Shown here: positions 8,416 to 17,652 of the stretch, piece by piece
Layout of the letters: the number at the start of each line of letters is the position of its first letter
Position numbering within the stretch: position 1 is the first letter of the stretch
NCBI RefSeq assembly: GCF_014269225.2
Contig: NZ_CP077097.1
Coordinates: 2,677,001 to 2,741,000, forward strand
Source: Pseudomonas anuradhapurensis
GTDB lineage: Bacteria > Pseudomonadota > Gammaproteobacteria > Pseudomonadales > Pseudomonadaceae
Reading direction: 5' to 3'
Length of the DNA stretch: 64,000 nucleotides
Program-made: the position numbers and the translations under genes
Notes under the pieces: generated by a model
Database searches by the model: none
Seen by the model: only the letters and a program-made list of their open reading frames with translations
What the model was told of the DNA's origin: nothing

Positions 8416-8814
8416 CTAGCGAATGGAAGCGGCTGTGGCCTGGTCACAGGCCAGCAGCGAGCGGATCAGCAGCTTGATGTCATCCTTGAGCATCGGCACC
8501 TGGTCGATATGGGCGAAGCAGCAGTCGGCAATTTCGTGCTGGGCGGTGGGGTGGGGCGCGTCGGCGAACTCGGCTTCGAAGACATAATGCATGCGCTCTG
8601 GGGTTTCGTGGCGCATCAACAAGGTCATTGTTTCGGCTTGCAAGCCAGTTTCTTCAAGCAGCTCGCGCTCGGCCGCCTGCACTGGCGTTTCGCCGGGCTC
8701 GACTTTGCCGCCTGGCAGGGTCCACGGGGCTTTGGGTTTTCTGACCCAGAGCCATTTATGGGCGTGCTTGGCGTGACGGCAAATAACGGTTGCGCGTGCT
8801 TTGACCGGTTTCAT
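8416..8814 (-). CDS. Nudix hydrolase
   Basis: A 132-residue Nudix enzyme that hydrolyses a nucleoside diphosphate linked to another moiety. The Nudix box GX5EX7REUXEEXGU is complete (GKVEPGETPVQ...RELLEETGL, about residues 36-58), so the metal site is intact. Substrate cannot be read from sequence; small Nudix proteins of this length include oxidised-nucleotide sanitizers. The ATG has AGGAGG 4 bases upstream. It is convergent with the ClpP-like gene. Confidence 0.9.
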   Translation of the reverse strand: MKPVKARATVICRHAKHAHKWLWVRKPKAPWTLPGGKVEPGETPVQAAERELLEETGLQAETMTLLMRHETPERMHYVFEAEFADAPHPTAQHEIADCCFAHIDQVPMLKDDIKLLIRSLLACDQATAASIR

Positions 8815-8904
8815 GCGACCTCCTGGTGAAGCTATTCCTATACGGAATTAGTCACCAGGCGCGCAATGAACGTTGTGTTTATATGAACAGAACAAGATGG
8901 GTGG

Positions 8905-11900
8905 TCAGTAGGGCACGGACCCGTACAGGGCCTCGATCGCCTCGACCAGTTCGTCGTAACCGACCGGCTTGTTCAAATGCCGGTCGAAGCCCGACTGGCG
9001 TGACTTGTGCTGGTCGGCGCTGGCGCCGTAGCCCGTCAAGGCGATCGCCGGGGTGTGCTGCAAGTGGCTCAGGCTACGCAAGGCTTTGATCAGGGCGTGG
9101 CCGTCCATGACCGGCATGCCGATGTCAGACAGAATGATGTCGTAGCTGGCGGCCGCGGCTGCTTCCAGCGCCTGGCGTGGATCGCTGAACGCACTGACCT
9201 CGGCGCACTCCATTTCCAACAACTGCTGCATCACTTCCAGCACGTCTGGCGAATCGTCGACCAACAGGACCCGGATGCCGCTCAAGCGGCCATCGGTTGT
9301 CGCATCCGCTGGCGCCACGGCGGGGCGCTGACCGCTGTCCGAGCAGGGCAGGCTGACGGTGAAGGTGCAGCCCTGGCCGATGCCTGCCGAATCAGCACTC
9401 ACCCTACCACCGTGGGCTTCGACCAACTGGCGAACCAGGGACAGGCCAATACCCAGGCCTTCGCGCGGATGGTCGCCCACTTGCGGTGCGGCCTGGCTGA
9501 ACAGGTCGAAAATGTGCTCCAGGCTATCTGCTGTCAGGCCAACCCCCTGGTCAATGACGCGCAGCCATACCTGCGCTTGATCATGGCTCAATACCAAGCG
9601 GACAAGGCCACCCGGCGGGCTGAACTTGAGCGCGTTGTTCAGCAGGTTCCAGACCACCTGTTCCAGCCGCGTGCTGTCGCCTTCGATAATCAAGGGCAAG
9701 CCGTCAGCCGGCAGCTCCAGGAGCACATTGCAGGCAGGTTGTTCACTCTGCACCAGTGCATGGATGCCCTGCAGGATGGCGCGGATATCCACCGCTTCGG
9801 TCTTGAGCTTCAGCTTGCCGGTACGAATACGGGCGACATCGAGCAAGTCGTCGATGATTCGCGCCTGGCTGTTGACCGCCTCGCGGATGCTGGCCACAGC
9901 CTTGCTCGCCGCTGCGCTGTGGGCGATCGTCGGCAAGCGCCGGAGGATTTCCGCATTGAGCTGGATCAGGTTGAGCGGGTGCTTGAGTTCGTGGGACATG
10001 ATGGCGAAAAACTCGTCCTTCATGTGGCTGCTGCTCTGCGACTCGGCCAGTTGCTTGCTCTGCTCGTCATGCCGGCGCTTGTGCCCCGTGAGGTCGCGGG
10101 CGATCTTCACGAAGCCGCGCAGGGTGCTGCCCTTGAGCTGGGATATCTCGCCGCTGGAGTAGAAGCGGCTGCCATCCTTGCGCACATGCCAGCGCTCGTC
10201 CTGGTCGCGCTCATTGACCCGGGCGGCATGCAGTTCCTGTTCGGGAACGCCGCGCGCACGGTCCTCTTCGGTGAAGATCAAGCGGTAATGCTGGCCCAGC
10301 ACATCCGCCTTGCTGTGGCCGAACATCAGGCTGGCGCCAGTGTTCCAGTCGGTGATCAGGCCCTGTTCGTCGAGCAGGATGATGGCGAAATCGTGGGTGC
10401 TTTCGGCCACCACGCGCATGCGCTCCTCACCCAGGCGCACGCGTTCCTCCGCCGCCCGGCTCTTGCTGATGTCGATGAAGGTCAGCACCGTGCCATCGCT
10501 GTCCTGCTCGCTCGAGCGGTACGGCAGCAACCGCGCCAGATACCAGCGTTGGTCGTGGCCGCCGACCTCGCGTTCGATGATGTGTTCGCCCTGGGCCACG
10601 GTACGGGCATCCTCGGCCAGCGCGGGGTAGTCGAGGCGATGGGTGATGTCGAGCAGCGAGCGGCCGGTGTCGACCGGCAGCATGTTGAACAAGTCGGTGG
10701 CACGCGGGGTGAACCAGCGGATATGCAGGTTGCGGTCGACGAACACCGTGGCGATATCGGTACTGGCGATCAGGTTGCTGAGGTAATCGTTGACCTTGTC
10801 GGTTTCCTCGACCTTGTTCTTCAGCTCGAAGTTGACCGTCAGCAATTCCTCGTTGATCGACTGCAGCTCTTCCTTGCTGGTGCCCAGCTCTTCGCTGGCA
10901 GAGCGCAGTTCTTCGTTGATGGCCTGCATTTCTTCATTGGAGGCGGTCAGTTCCTGGCTGGAGATTTCCCATTGTTCGATGGTTTCCTGCAATTGCAGGC
11001 GGGTGCGCTGCAGCTCGTGCTCGAGGTTGTGCAAGACCATGCTGTCGGTCTGGCGAAGCGACTCGGCAATGGGCAACGACGGGCCGGCTGCGCGCTCTTC
11101 GAAAACCACCAGCAGGTATTCGCCAGCGCTCACTTGGTCCTTGTGCGGCTGCACGGTGATTTCCACCTGCACCCGGTCGGCACCTTCGCCGAGTTCCACC
11201 GGCCGCGAGGTCACCGCCTCGGTACCCTGGCGGGCCTGGAACAAGGTGCTGCGCAGGGCCAGGCGCAAGCTCGGCAGCACCAGGCTCAACAGGTTACGAC
11301 TGAGTTCACCGCCGGCCAGTTGCATGAAGCGGCCAACGCCCTCGCTCAGGTGCAGGATCGTACCTTCGCCGTCGATGATCAGGCTGGGCGGGTTCCGGCG
11401 CGCCAAGGCCCGGTGGTGCACTTCGGCGTAGACGGGTTTGCGCCCGGGCTTGTCCTGCCCGCGTGCGACCTGGGGCGGGCTGGTGAGGTCCGGCCCCGGC
11501 AACTGGCGGCCCGAGCGGCGGCCCAGGGTGCTGACGTCGCGGGCTCGGTAGATACGGTTGCGCTTGTCGACCACGGCGAACAGTTCACTGGCCAGGTCGG
11601 CAGACTCGGCTGAGCCCAGGAACAGGAACCCCCCGGGCCGCAAGGCGAAATGGAACATCTGCAGAATGTCCTGCTGGATCTCGCGGTCGAGGTAGATCAG
11701 CAGGTTGCGGCAGACGATCAGGCCGATCTGCGAGAACGGCGGGTCGGACAGCAGGTTGTGCCGGGCGAACAGGACTTTCTCGCGAATTTCCTTGCGTACC
11801 CGGTAGTGCTGGTCTTCCTTGACGAAGAACTGGCGCAGCCGCGAGGGTGGCACGTCGGTGACGATCGCCTCCGGATACGAACCACCCCGGGCAATGCTGA

Positions 11901-13044
11901 TGGCACGCTCATCGAGGTCGGTGGCAAACACCTGGACTTGGCTGGCTCGCTGTTCCACGGCCAGTTGCTCGCAGGCGAGCATGGCCAGGCTGTAGGCTTC
12001 TTCGCCGGTGGAGCAGCCGGCCGACCAGATGCGTATTTCGCCAGCGCCCTCGGTTGGCTCGGGCTCGCTGACCAGCTGCGGCAGCACATGGCGTTCCAGC
12101 GCCTCGAAGGCCTCGCGGTCACGGAAGAAGTTGGTGACACCGATCAGCATGTCGGCCAACAAGGCCGTGGCCTCTTCGCGGTGGTCTTCCAGGTAGCGCA
12201 GGTAGGCGCCAAGGTCGGCCTGCCCGGTCACGTGCAGCCGGCGCTCGATGCGCCGCAGCACGGTGGCGCGCTTGTAATGCTGGAAGTCATGCCCGGTGAC
12301 ACTGCGCAACTGCAGGAGAATCTCCTCCAGCAGCGGCTCGGAGGCCTGCGGGTCGCCTGCGCGACTGCCCAGCGCGGGTGGCAGGGTATCGTCATCGATC
12401 CGCGGCAGCTTTACCTGGCTAGCGTTCTGCCATAGCTCCAGCAGTTTCTGGGGGATTTCCGCGGCCGGCAGGACGATATCGACCATACCGGTGTCTATGG
12501 CCGCGCGGGGCATGCTGTCGTACTGTGCGTCATCGGGCGCCTGCACCAGCGTGACGCCGCCTTGCTCCTTGATGCGCGACAGCCCGACCGCGCCGTCGGC
12601 ACCGCTACCGGACAGCACCACGCAAAAGGCATGGTCCTTGTGCACGTCAGCCAGGTCGCGAAAGAACAGGTCGATGGCCACGTGGTCGCCGCGCCGCCGG
12701 TTGGCTGGGGTCACCCGCAGGTAACCGTCATTGGTCGACAAGCGGTTGGCGGGCGATATCACGTACACATGGTTGCGCTCGATCGGCACTGGCTCGGTCA
12801 CCTGGCGCACCGGCATCGCGGTGGTTTCCTGGATGATGCGGTCCGCCACACTCTGGTGATCGGGAGACAGGTGCAGGACGATGACGAAGGCCATGCCAGA
12901 ATCGGCCGGCATTTGCCGGAACAACGTGCACAAGGCCTCGAGGCCACCTGCCGAGGCGCCTATGCCGACCACGGGGAAGTCCAGATGGCTTGGGCTCAGG
13001 TTGGGGTTTTGCGGCGAGGCGGGCTGGTTAGCAGACGACTTCAT
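8905..13044 (-). CDS. CheB-CheR-PAS-histidine kinase-receiver hybrid protein
   Basis: A 1379-residue cytoplasmic signalling protein. Domains in order are a CheB-type methylesterase (residues about 20-205; Ser in GASAGG, His in HLSPDH, Asp in GSGADG), a CheR-type methyltransferase (about 225-480; SAM site SAGCSTGEEAY, CRNLLIYLD), a Glu/Gln-rich coiled coil (about 655-740), two PAS domains (about 745-985), a histidine kinase (SHELKHPLN H-box, NLLNNALKF N-box, GLGIGLSL G-box) and a C-terminal receiver (LLVDDSP, phospho-Asp in LSDIGMP, LNKPV). The start is the ATG of MKSSANQ; the long 5' extension of the frame is GC-rich noncoding sequence. No chemotaxis genes are nearby, so it is probably a stand-alone sensor. 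Confidence 0.93.
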   Translation of the reverse strand: MKSSANQPASPQNPNLSPSHLDFPVVGIGASAGGLEALCTLFRQMPADSGMAFVIVLHLSPDHQSVADRIIQETTAMPVRQVTEPVPIERNHVYVISPANRLSTNDGYLRVTPANRRRGDHVAIDLFFRDLADVHKDHAFCVVLSGSGADGAVGLSRIKEQGGVTLVQAPDDAQYDSMPRAAIDTGMVDIVLPAAEIPQKLLELWQNASQVKLPRIDDDTLPPALGSRAGDPQASEPLLEEILLQLRSVTGHDFQHYKRATVLRRIERRLHVTGQADLGAYLRYLEDHREEATALLADMLIGVTNFFRDREAFEALERHVLPQLVSEPEPTEGAGEIRIWSAGCSTGEEAYSLAMLACEQLAVEQRASQVQVFATDLDERAISIARGGSYPEAIVTDVPPSRLRQFFVKEDQHYRVRKEIREKVLFARHNLLSDPPFSQIGLIVCRNLLIYLDREIQQDILQMFHFALRPGGFLFLGSAESADLASELFAVVDKRNRIYRARDVSTLGRRSGRQLPGPDLTSPPQVARGQDKPGRKPVYAEVHHRALARRNPPSLIIDGEGTILHLSEGVGRFMQLAGGELSRNLLSLVLPSLRLALRSTLFQARQGTEAVTSRPVELGEGADRVQVEITVQPHKDQVSAGEYLLVVFEERAAGPSLPIAESLRQTDSMVLHNLEHELQRTRLQLQETIEQWEISSQELTASNEEMQAINEELRSASEELGTSKEELQSINEELLTVNFELKNKVEETDKVNDYLSNLIASTDIATVFVDRNLHIRWFTPRATDLFNMLPVDTGRSLLDITHRLDYPALAEDARTVAQGEHIIEREVGGHDQRWYLARLLPYRSSEQDSDGTVLTFIDISKSRAAEERVRLGEERMRVVAESTHDFAIILLDEQGLITDWNTGASLMFGHSKADVLGQHYRLIFTEEDRARGVPEQELHAARVNERDQDERWHVRKDGSRFYSSGEISQLKGSTLRGFVKIARDLTGHKRRHDEQSKQLAESQSSSHMKDEFFAIMSHELKHPLNLIQLNAEILRRLPTIAHSAAASKAVASIREAVNSQARIIDDLLDVARIRTGKLKLKTEAVDIRAILQGIHALVQSEQPACNVLLELPADGLPLIIEGDSTRLEQVVWNLLNNALKFSPPGGLVRLVLSHDQAQVWLRVIDQGVGLTADSLEHIFDLFSQAAPQVGDHPREGLGIGLSLVRQLVEAHGGRVSADSAGIGQGCTFTVSLPCSDSGQRPAVAPADATTDGRLSGIRVLLVDDSPDVLEVMQQLLEMECAEVSAFSDPRQALEAAAAASYDIILSDIGMPVMDGHALIKALRSLSHLQHTPAIALTGYGASADQHKSRQSGFDRHLNKPVGYDELVEAIEALYGSVPY

Positions 13045-13307
13045 GGCGGTGCCTTGTACAGACCTGACAGACGGCCCATCGACGCATCGCCGGGCTTGTG
13101 AAAGGCCATTATAGGCAGGCTGGCGCGGCAATCGCGAGGGGTTGGACAGAGAGCCAAAAGGCAGTGCGCCAATTTGCGACCTGCCAGTCATTTGGCGCCA
13201 CTCGTCCACAAACCACGCATTGGAGTGAGCGCCCAGCGCCGCCTGGGCTCGGAGTAAGGGCACGGTATACGACCGTGACTACCATTCCAACCGCAAGGAG
13301 AAACGAC

Positions 13308-13517
13308 ATGGCTCGCGATCAAGATCAAACCAGCCAACGTGGCGGCACCAAGGAAACCAACCCGGGCAATTTCGCCAACGACCGCGAAAAAGCGTCCCGC
13401 GCCGGGCAGAAAGGTGGCCAGGCCTCCGGCGGCAATTTCGCCAATGACCGCGAACGCGCCTCGGAAGCAGGCCGCAAAGGTGGCCAGAACAGCCACGGCG
13501 GCGGCCGCAACCAGTAA
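13308..13517 (+). CDS. KGG-repeat general stress protein
   Basis: A 69-residue hydrophilic protein with two copies of the repeat GNFANDRExAS.AG.KGGQ (about residues 22-40 and 43-61), the KGG/con-10 domain found in bacterial and fungal stress- or conidiation-induced proteins such as YciG and GsiB. It has no hydrophobic segment, so it is a disordered cytoplasmic protein, thought to act in stress protection. AAGGAG lies 7 bases before the ATG. It is divergent from the CheB/CheR hybrid across about 260 bp that must hold both promoters. Confidence 0.88.
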   Translation: MARDQDQTSQRGGTKETNPGNFANDREKASRAGQKGGQASGGNFANDRERASEAGRKGGQNSHGGGRNQ

Positions 13518-13661
13518 CGCAGCGGCTGGCAACAGCGGCGGTGGCCCGGCGCACATTGCGCTGGGCCACCTTTGTTGCGAAGCGTTTCACAATCTTTTTG
13601 AATCTTCGCGGCGCGCTCGACTCAACACGAAGTCATCCATGGAAAAGAGGAGGGCCACGCG

Positions 13662-13931
13662 ATGCCTAATCCGCAGTTGTACATCATCGACTACCGGTTA
13701 CACGGCAAACCGCGCAGCTTCATCATCCGCCTGGAACGTATGGACAATGCCGAAGCCTGGCATTGGGCCAGCTGCGACGCCGGTATCGGCATCATCCCCA
13801 AGTTCGGCCGCGAGAAGATCCGCAAGGTGAGCAAACCCATGGCCGAACGCTATGGGGTGACAGAGGTCAGCTGGCGAGCCTCCGGCAGCAAGCCTGGCCA
13901 GTCGCTGGAAGACCCTGTTACCACTGCCTGA
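13662..13931 (+). CDS. Conserved Pseudomonas small protein (DUF6555-like)
   Basis: An 89-residue soluble protein that resembles the DUF6555 family of short Pseudomonas proteins, judged from the LHGKPRSFII start region, MDNAEAWHWASCDAG near residue 27 and FGREK near residue 48. Function unknown. A strong GAGGAGG precedes the ATG. It lies 144 bp after the KGG gene and converges on a small acidic gene with only 26 bp between stops. Confidence 0.7.
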   Translation: MPNPQLYIIDYRLHGKPRSFIIRLERMDNAEAWHWASCDAGIGIIPKFGREKIRKVSKPMAERYGVTEVSWRASGSKPGQSLEDPVTTA

Positions 13932-13957
13932 CCCGATTTCGCCGCCACCCGGGCAGC

Positions 13958-14128
13958 TCAGGCCCCGGATTCAGGATCGCTGGCAGGCACCCCAGGCCGG
14001 TTCTGGTCATCATCCGTCAGGTTCGGGTCGGTATCGGGGTCGTCCACCTTGTCGTTGCGCGCGTCCGGATCCAGTTCCGGCCAGTCATCCTGCGCATTGC
14101 CGCCGCCCGTCCACTGCTTGTCGTTCAT
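13958..14128 (-). CDS. Small acidic hydrophilic protein
   Basis: A 56-residue protein rich in Asp, Asn, Pro and Gly (DDPDTDPNLTDDDQN) with no hydrophobic segment; very likely disordered. I do not recognise a family. GGAGG about 8 bases before the ATG supports this start over a longer in-frame alternative at 14209. It ends PASDPESG, partly like the tail of the metallothionein at 2.7 kb. It sits downstream of the paa terminator and is probably transcribed separately. Confidence 0.55.
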   Translation of the reverse strand: MNDKQWTGGGNAQDDWPELDPDARNDKVDDPDTDPNLTDDDQNRPGVPASDPESGA

Positions 14129-14149
14129 GCCCTCGGCCTCCGTTTCGGT

Positions 14150-14176
14150 AAAAAAGGCCCGCCAGGCTGGCGGGCC
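14150..14176 (-). terminator. Intrinsic terminator of the paaA-Z operon
   Basis: A perfect 9-base GC-rich stem (GGCCCGCCA / TGGCGGGCC) with a 3-base loop is followed on the minus strand by six T residues. It lies about 110 bp after the paaZ stop and is the best terminator for the operon. Confidence 0.8.
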
Positions 14177-14284
14177 AACACAGGAGTGAGAGGCGAAGCC
14201 ATTGACCACCCCTCATGCCATCAGAACCCGCCGACGTCGGGACCGATCGGTCGCGTCGAGGCAAAGGCCGACCAATGGCAGCGG

Positions 14285-16342
14285 TCATGCCCCCGGCATT
14301 TTCAACACCAGGGTCAGAATGTCGTAGCTCGCCACCAGCTCGCCCAGCTGGTTGGTGACCTCGACGTCCCATGCCACCACACCCTGCGGTTGCCCCAGCG
14401 GGCTGGTCTTGCCCTGGTCGATCTTGCGCTTGCAGGTCAGCCGCGCCTGGATGGTATCGCCGATGCCCACCGGGTTGATGAAGCGCAGGGTATCCAGGCC
14501 GTAGTTGGCCAATACCGGCCCTGCACCCGGGGACACGAACAGCCCGGCTGCCGCCGACAACACGAAGTAACCGTGGGCGATACGCTTGCCGAACTGCGAT
14601 TCCCTGGCGGCGATCTCGTCGAAATGCATGTAGAAGTGGTCGCCCGACAGGCAGCCGAAGTTGACCAGGTCGGCTTCGGTCACGGTGCGGCGGTGGGTGA
14701 GCAGCGATTCGCCGATGCGCAGTTGCTCGAAGTAACGGCGGAACGGGTGCACTTCGCTTTCGATCACTGCGCCACCGCGCACGTACTCGCCGGTAACCGC
14801 TGTGAGCATGCTTGGCGATCCCTGCACCGCAGCGCGTTGCAAGTAGTGCTTGACCGCACGCAGGCCACCCAGCTCTTCGCCACCGCCGGCGCGGCCCGGG
14901 CCACCGTGCTTGAGTTGCGGTAATGGCGAGCCGTGGCCGGTGGATTCCTTGGCCGCTTCGCGGTCGAGCACCAGCAGCCGGCCATGCCAGGCAGCGGCGG
15001 CCGGGATGGCCTTGGCGGCGATGCTGCGCTCGGCGGTGACCAGGGTGGCCACCAGGCTGCCTTTGCCACGGGCGGCCAGCACCAGGGCTTCGTCGAGGTC
15101 GTCATAGGCCATCAGGGTGCTGACCGGGCCGAACGCTTCGATATCGTGGGCACCACCCTCGGCATGCGGGTCGCGCGCCTGCAGCAGGGTCGGGGCGAAG
15201 AACGCACCTTCGGCCACACCCTCGCCACGTGGCGCAAAGCCGTCACTGGCGCCGAACAGCTGGTCGCAACTGTGCAACAGGCTGCGCACGCGCTCGGCCA
15301 CGTCGTGCTGCTGGTCATGAGAGGCCAGGGCGCCCATGCGCACGCCTTCCAGCGAAGGGTCGCCGACCACCACCTTGGCGAGCCGCTCGCGCAGGCGCGT
15401 GGCAACCGCATCGATGTGCTTGGCCGGGACGATGGCGCGGCGGATGGCGGTGCACTTCTGCCCGGCCTTGGTGGTCATTTCCCGCACCACTTCCTTGATG
15501 TACAGCTCGAATTCCTCGCTGTCCGGGGTCACGTCCGGGCCGAGGATGGCGCAGTTCAACGAGTCGGCTTCGGCGCTGAACGGCACCGAGTTGCGCACCA
15601 GGTTAGGCGTGACGCGCAGCTTCGCGGCGGTGTCGGCAGAACCGGTGAAGGTCACCACGTCCTGGCCCTGCAGGCGGTCGAGCAGGTCGCCGGTACTGCC
15701 GATTACCAGTTGCAGGCTGCCTTCCGGCAACAGGCCAGAGGCATGCATCAGGCGCACCACGGCTTCGGTCAGGTAGCTGGTCGAGGTCGCCGGCTTGACG
15801 ATGCAGGGCATGCCGGCCAGGAAGGTAGGGGCGAATTTCTCCAGCATGCCCCAGATGGGGAAGTTGAAGGCGTTGATGTGCACCGCCACGCCGGCGCGCG
15901 GCACCAGGACATGGCTGCCGGCGAAGTGGCCTTGCTTGCCCAACGGCATGGCCGGGCCTTCGTGCACCAGGTTGCCCGACGGTAATTCGCGGCTGCCGAT
16001 GCCGGCGTACGAGAACAGCGTGGCATTGCCACCTTCGATGTCGATCCAGCTGTCGGCACGGGTGGCGCCGCTGTGGTGGGACAGGGCGTAGAGCTGCTCC
16101 TTGCGCTCGGCCAGGTACAAGGCGAGGGCTTTCAGGCGCGCAGCGCGCTGCTGGAAGTCCATGCCCATCAGGCTGGCCAGGCCACGGGCCCGGGCGAAAT
16201 CCACGGCCTCGGCGAAGTCCGGGCGTTCCTCATGGCTATAGGCGAGCACGTGGCCGTCGAGGGCGCTGCGCAAGGCCTGGGCGCCGTGCTGGCCGAGCCA
16301 GCGGCCGGCGATGAAGCTTTGCAGGGTAGGGGCGGCAGACAT
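14285..16342 (-). CDS. paaZ: Bifunctional oxepin-CoA hydrolase / 3-oxo-5,6-dehydrosuberyl-CoA semialdehyde dehydrogenase
   Basis: Opens the oxepin-CoA ring made by PaaABCE and PaaG, then oxidises the reactive aldehyde with NADP+ before it cyclises. The 685 residues comprise an N-terminal aldehyde dehydrogenase domain (about 1-520; nucleophile Cys in AGQKCTAIRR) and a C-terminal MaoC-like R-hydratase (about 540-680; GDHFYMHFDE and HGYFVLS with the catalytic Asp and His). The start is set at MSAAPTL because GGAG lies 6 bases upstream; four codons further up is another ATG without a good site. It is the last gene of the paaA operon. Confidence 0.95.
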   Translation of the reverse strand: MSAAPTLQSFIAGRWLGQHGAQALRSALDGHVLAYSHEERPDFAEAVDFARARGLASLMGMDFQQRAARLKALALYLAERKEQLYALSHHSGATRADSWIDIEGGNATLFSYAGIGSRELPSGNLVHEGPAMPLGKQGHFAGSHVLVPRAGVAVHINAFNFPIWGMLEKFAPTFLAGMPCIVKPATSTSYLTEAVVRLMHASGLLPEGSLQLVIGSTGDLLDRLQGQDVVTFTGSADTAAKLRVTPNLVRNSVPFSAEADSLNCAILGPDVTPDSEEFELYIKEVVREMTTKAGQKCTAIRRAIVPAKHIDAVATRLRERLAKVVVGDPSLEGVRMGALASHDQQHDVAERVRSLLHSCDQLFGASDGFAPRGEGVAEGAFFAPTLLQARDPHAEGGAHDIEAFGPVSTLMAYDDLDEALVLAARGKGSLVATLVTAERSIAAKAIPAAAAWHGRLLVLDREAAKESTGHGSPLPQLKHGGPGRAGGGEELGGLRAVKHYLQRAAVQGSPSMLTAVTGEYVRGGAVIESEVHPFRRYFEQLRIGESLLTHRRTVTEADLVNFGCLSGDHFYMHFDEIAARESQFGKRIAHGYFVLSAAAGLFVSPGAGPVLANYGLDTLRFINPVGIGDTIQARLTCKRKIDQGKTSPLGQPQGVVAWDVEVTNQLGELVASYDILTLVLKMPGA

Positions 16343-16380
16343 GCTGTTCTCCATGCTGTTCAGAGGTGGGGAGGGCGCTG

Positions 16381-17634
16381 TTACCACAGCGCCAGGGTGT
16401 AGCCGATAATCAGGCGGTTTTCGTCCACGGCGTTGGTCAGGCCATTGCCAGAGCGGAAGGTGACGTTGCGCCAGCGCAGGCTGACGTCCTTGAACGGGCC
16501 GCTCTGGATGACGTAGGTGATGTCGGTGTCGCGCTCGCGCTCACGGCCGTTGCTGAGCGTGGCGGTTTCGGCGTGGCGGCCGTCGGTGTAGCGGGTCATG
16601 AAGCTCAGGCCGGGAATGCCCAGGGCGACGAAGTCGTAGTCGTAGCGCAGTTGCCAGGAATCCAGGCCGGCGCGGGTGAAGGTGTTGTAGGTAACCAGGT
16701 TGACGGTGAACGGGTCGCCACCGTTGACGAACGGGAACGCGCTGTCACCGGACATCTGTTGCCAGGTGGCGGTGAACTTGTGGGCCCGCACACCGAGGGT
16801 GAACATGGCGTTGAAGTTGCGGTTGTCGATGGTGCCGGCACGCTCGGCGCCGTCTTCGCGGCTGTCGAAGTAGCGCAAGTCGCTGCGCAGGCTCAGGCCC
16901 TCGCCCAGCGAGCGGGTATCGACCAGGCCGACGAACTGCTGGCGATAGATATCCTCGAGCTTGGCGTAGTAGTAGCTGACGCTGGTTTGCGGGGTGATGG
17001 CATAGCTGCCGCCGCCGAAGTCGAGATGGTCGCTGCTGGCGGCGCCGTAGCCGATGTCATCGCGGCCCGAGGAGTCACGCAGGTTGGCCTTGCTCAGGCG
17101 GCCGGCGTTGAAGGTCAGGCCGGCGAGGTCCTGGCTGGTCAGCAGGCCGCCCTGGAAGGTGGAGGCCAGCAGGCGGGTGTCGTTGTACACCACCACTGGC
17201 AGGATCGGTTGCAGGGTGCCCAGGCGCAGGGTGCTCTTGGCCAGCCGCAGTTTGCCGGTCAGGCCCAGTTCACTGTAGTCGTCGACCGGCTCATGGCTGT
17301 TCGGGCCAAAGGGCAGCAGGCCAGTGTTGCGACGGTCGCGGCTGGAGTCGAGCTTGATACCCAGTTGCCCCATGGCATCGATGCCAAAGCCGAGCGTGCC
17401 CTCGGTGAAGCCCGATTCCAGCTTGGCGGTGAAGCCCTGGCCCCATTCCTCGGCCTTGGCCTGCGCCGCGTTGCTCTGGCGGAAGTCGCGGTTGAGGTAG
17501 TGGTTGCGCAGCTCCAGCCGGGCGTGGCTGTCACCGACGAAGTCGGCCAGCGCCGGCAGCGGCAGGGCCAGGGTGGCCAGCCAGGCGGCCGACATGAAGT
17601 GTGTACGGTTCATTGTTGTTGTTTTACCCGACAT
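16381..17634 (-). CDS. paaM: OprD-family outer-membrane porin for phenylacetate
   Basis: A 417-residue porin of the OprD family, with a signal peptide (cleavage after PALA near residue 30) and the alternating amphipathic strands and aromatic C-terminus (ending LALW) of an 18-strand beta-barrel. In P. putida the porin of this cluster (PhaK/PaaM) takes up phenylacetate across the outer membrane. AAGGA precedes the ATG at 17634. It lies 18 bp after the permease gene, so it is in the same operon. Confidence 0.9.
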   Translation of the reverse strand: MSGKTTTMNRTHFMSAAWLATLALPLPALADFVGDSHARLELRNHYLNRDFRQSNAAQAKAEEWGQGFTAKLESGFTEGTLGFGIDAMGQLGIKLDSSRDRRNTGLLPFGPNSHEPVDDYSELGLTGKLRLAKSTLRLGTLQPILPVVVYNDTRLLASTFQGGLLTSQDLAGLTFNAGRLSKANLRDSSGRDDIGYGAASSDHLDFGGGSYAITPQTSVSYYYAKLEDIYRQQFVGLVDTRSLGEGLSLRSDLRYFDSREDGAERAGTIDNRNFNAMFTLGVRAHKFTATWQQMSGDSAFPFVNGGDPFTVNLVTYNTFTRAGLDSWQLRYDYDFVALGIPGLSFMTRYTDGRHAETATLSNGRERERDTDITYVIQSGPFKDVSLRWRNVTFRSGNGLTNAVDENRLIIGYTLALW

Positions 17635-17652
17635 GGTTGTTCTTCCTTGGAG

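Noticed and set aside
9007..11613. An 868-codon plus-strand frame opposite the CheB/CheR hybrid
   Set aside because: Antisense shadow of a GC-rich gene with intact domains; composition not protein-like.
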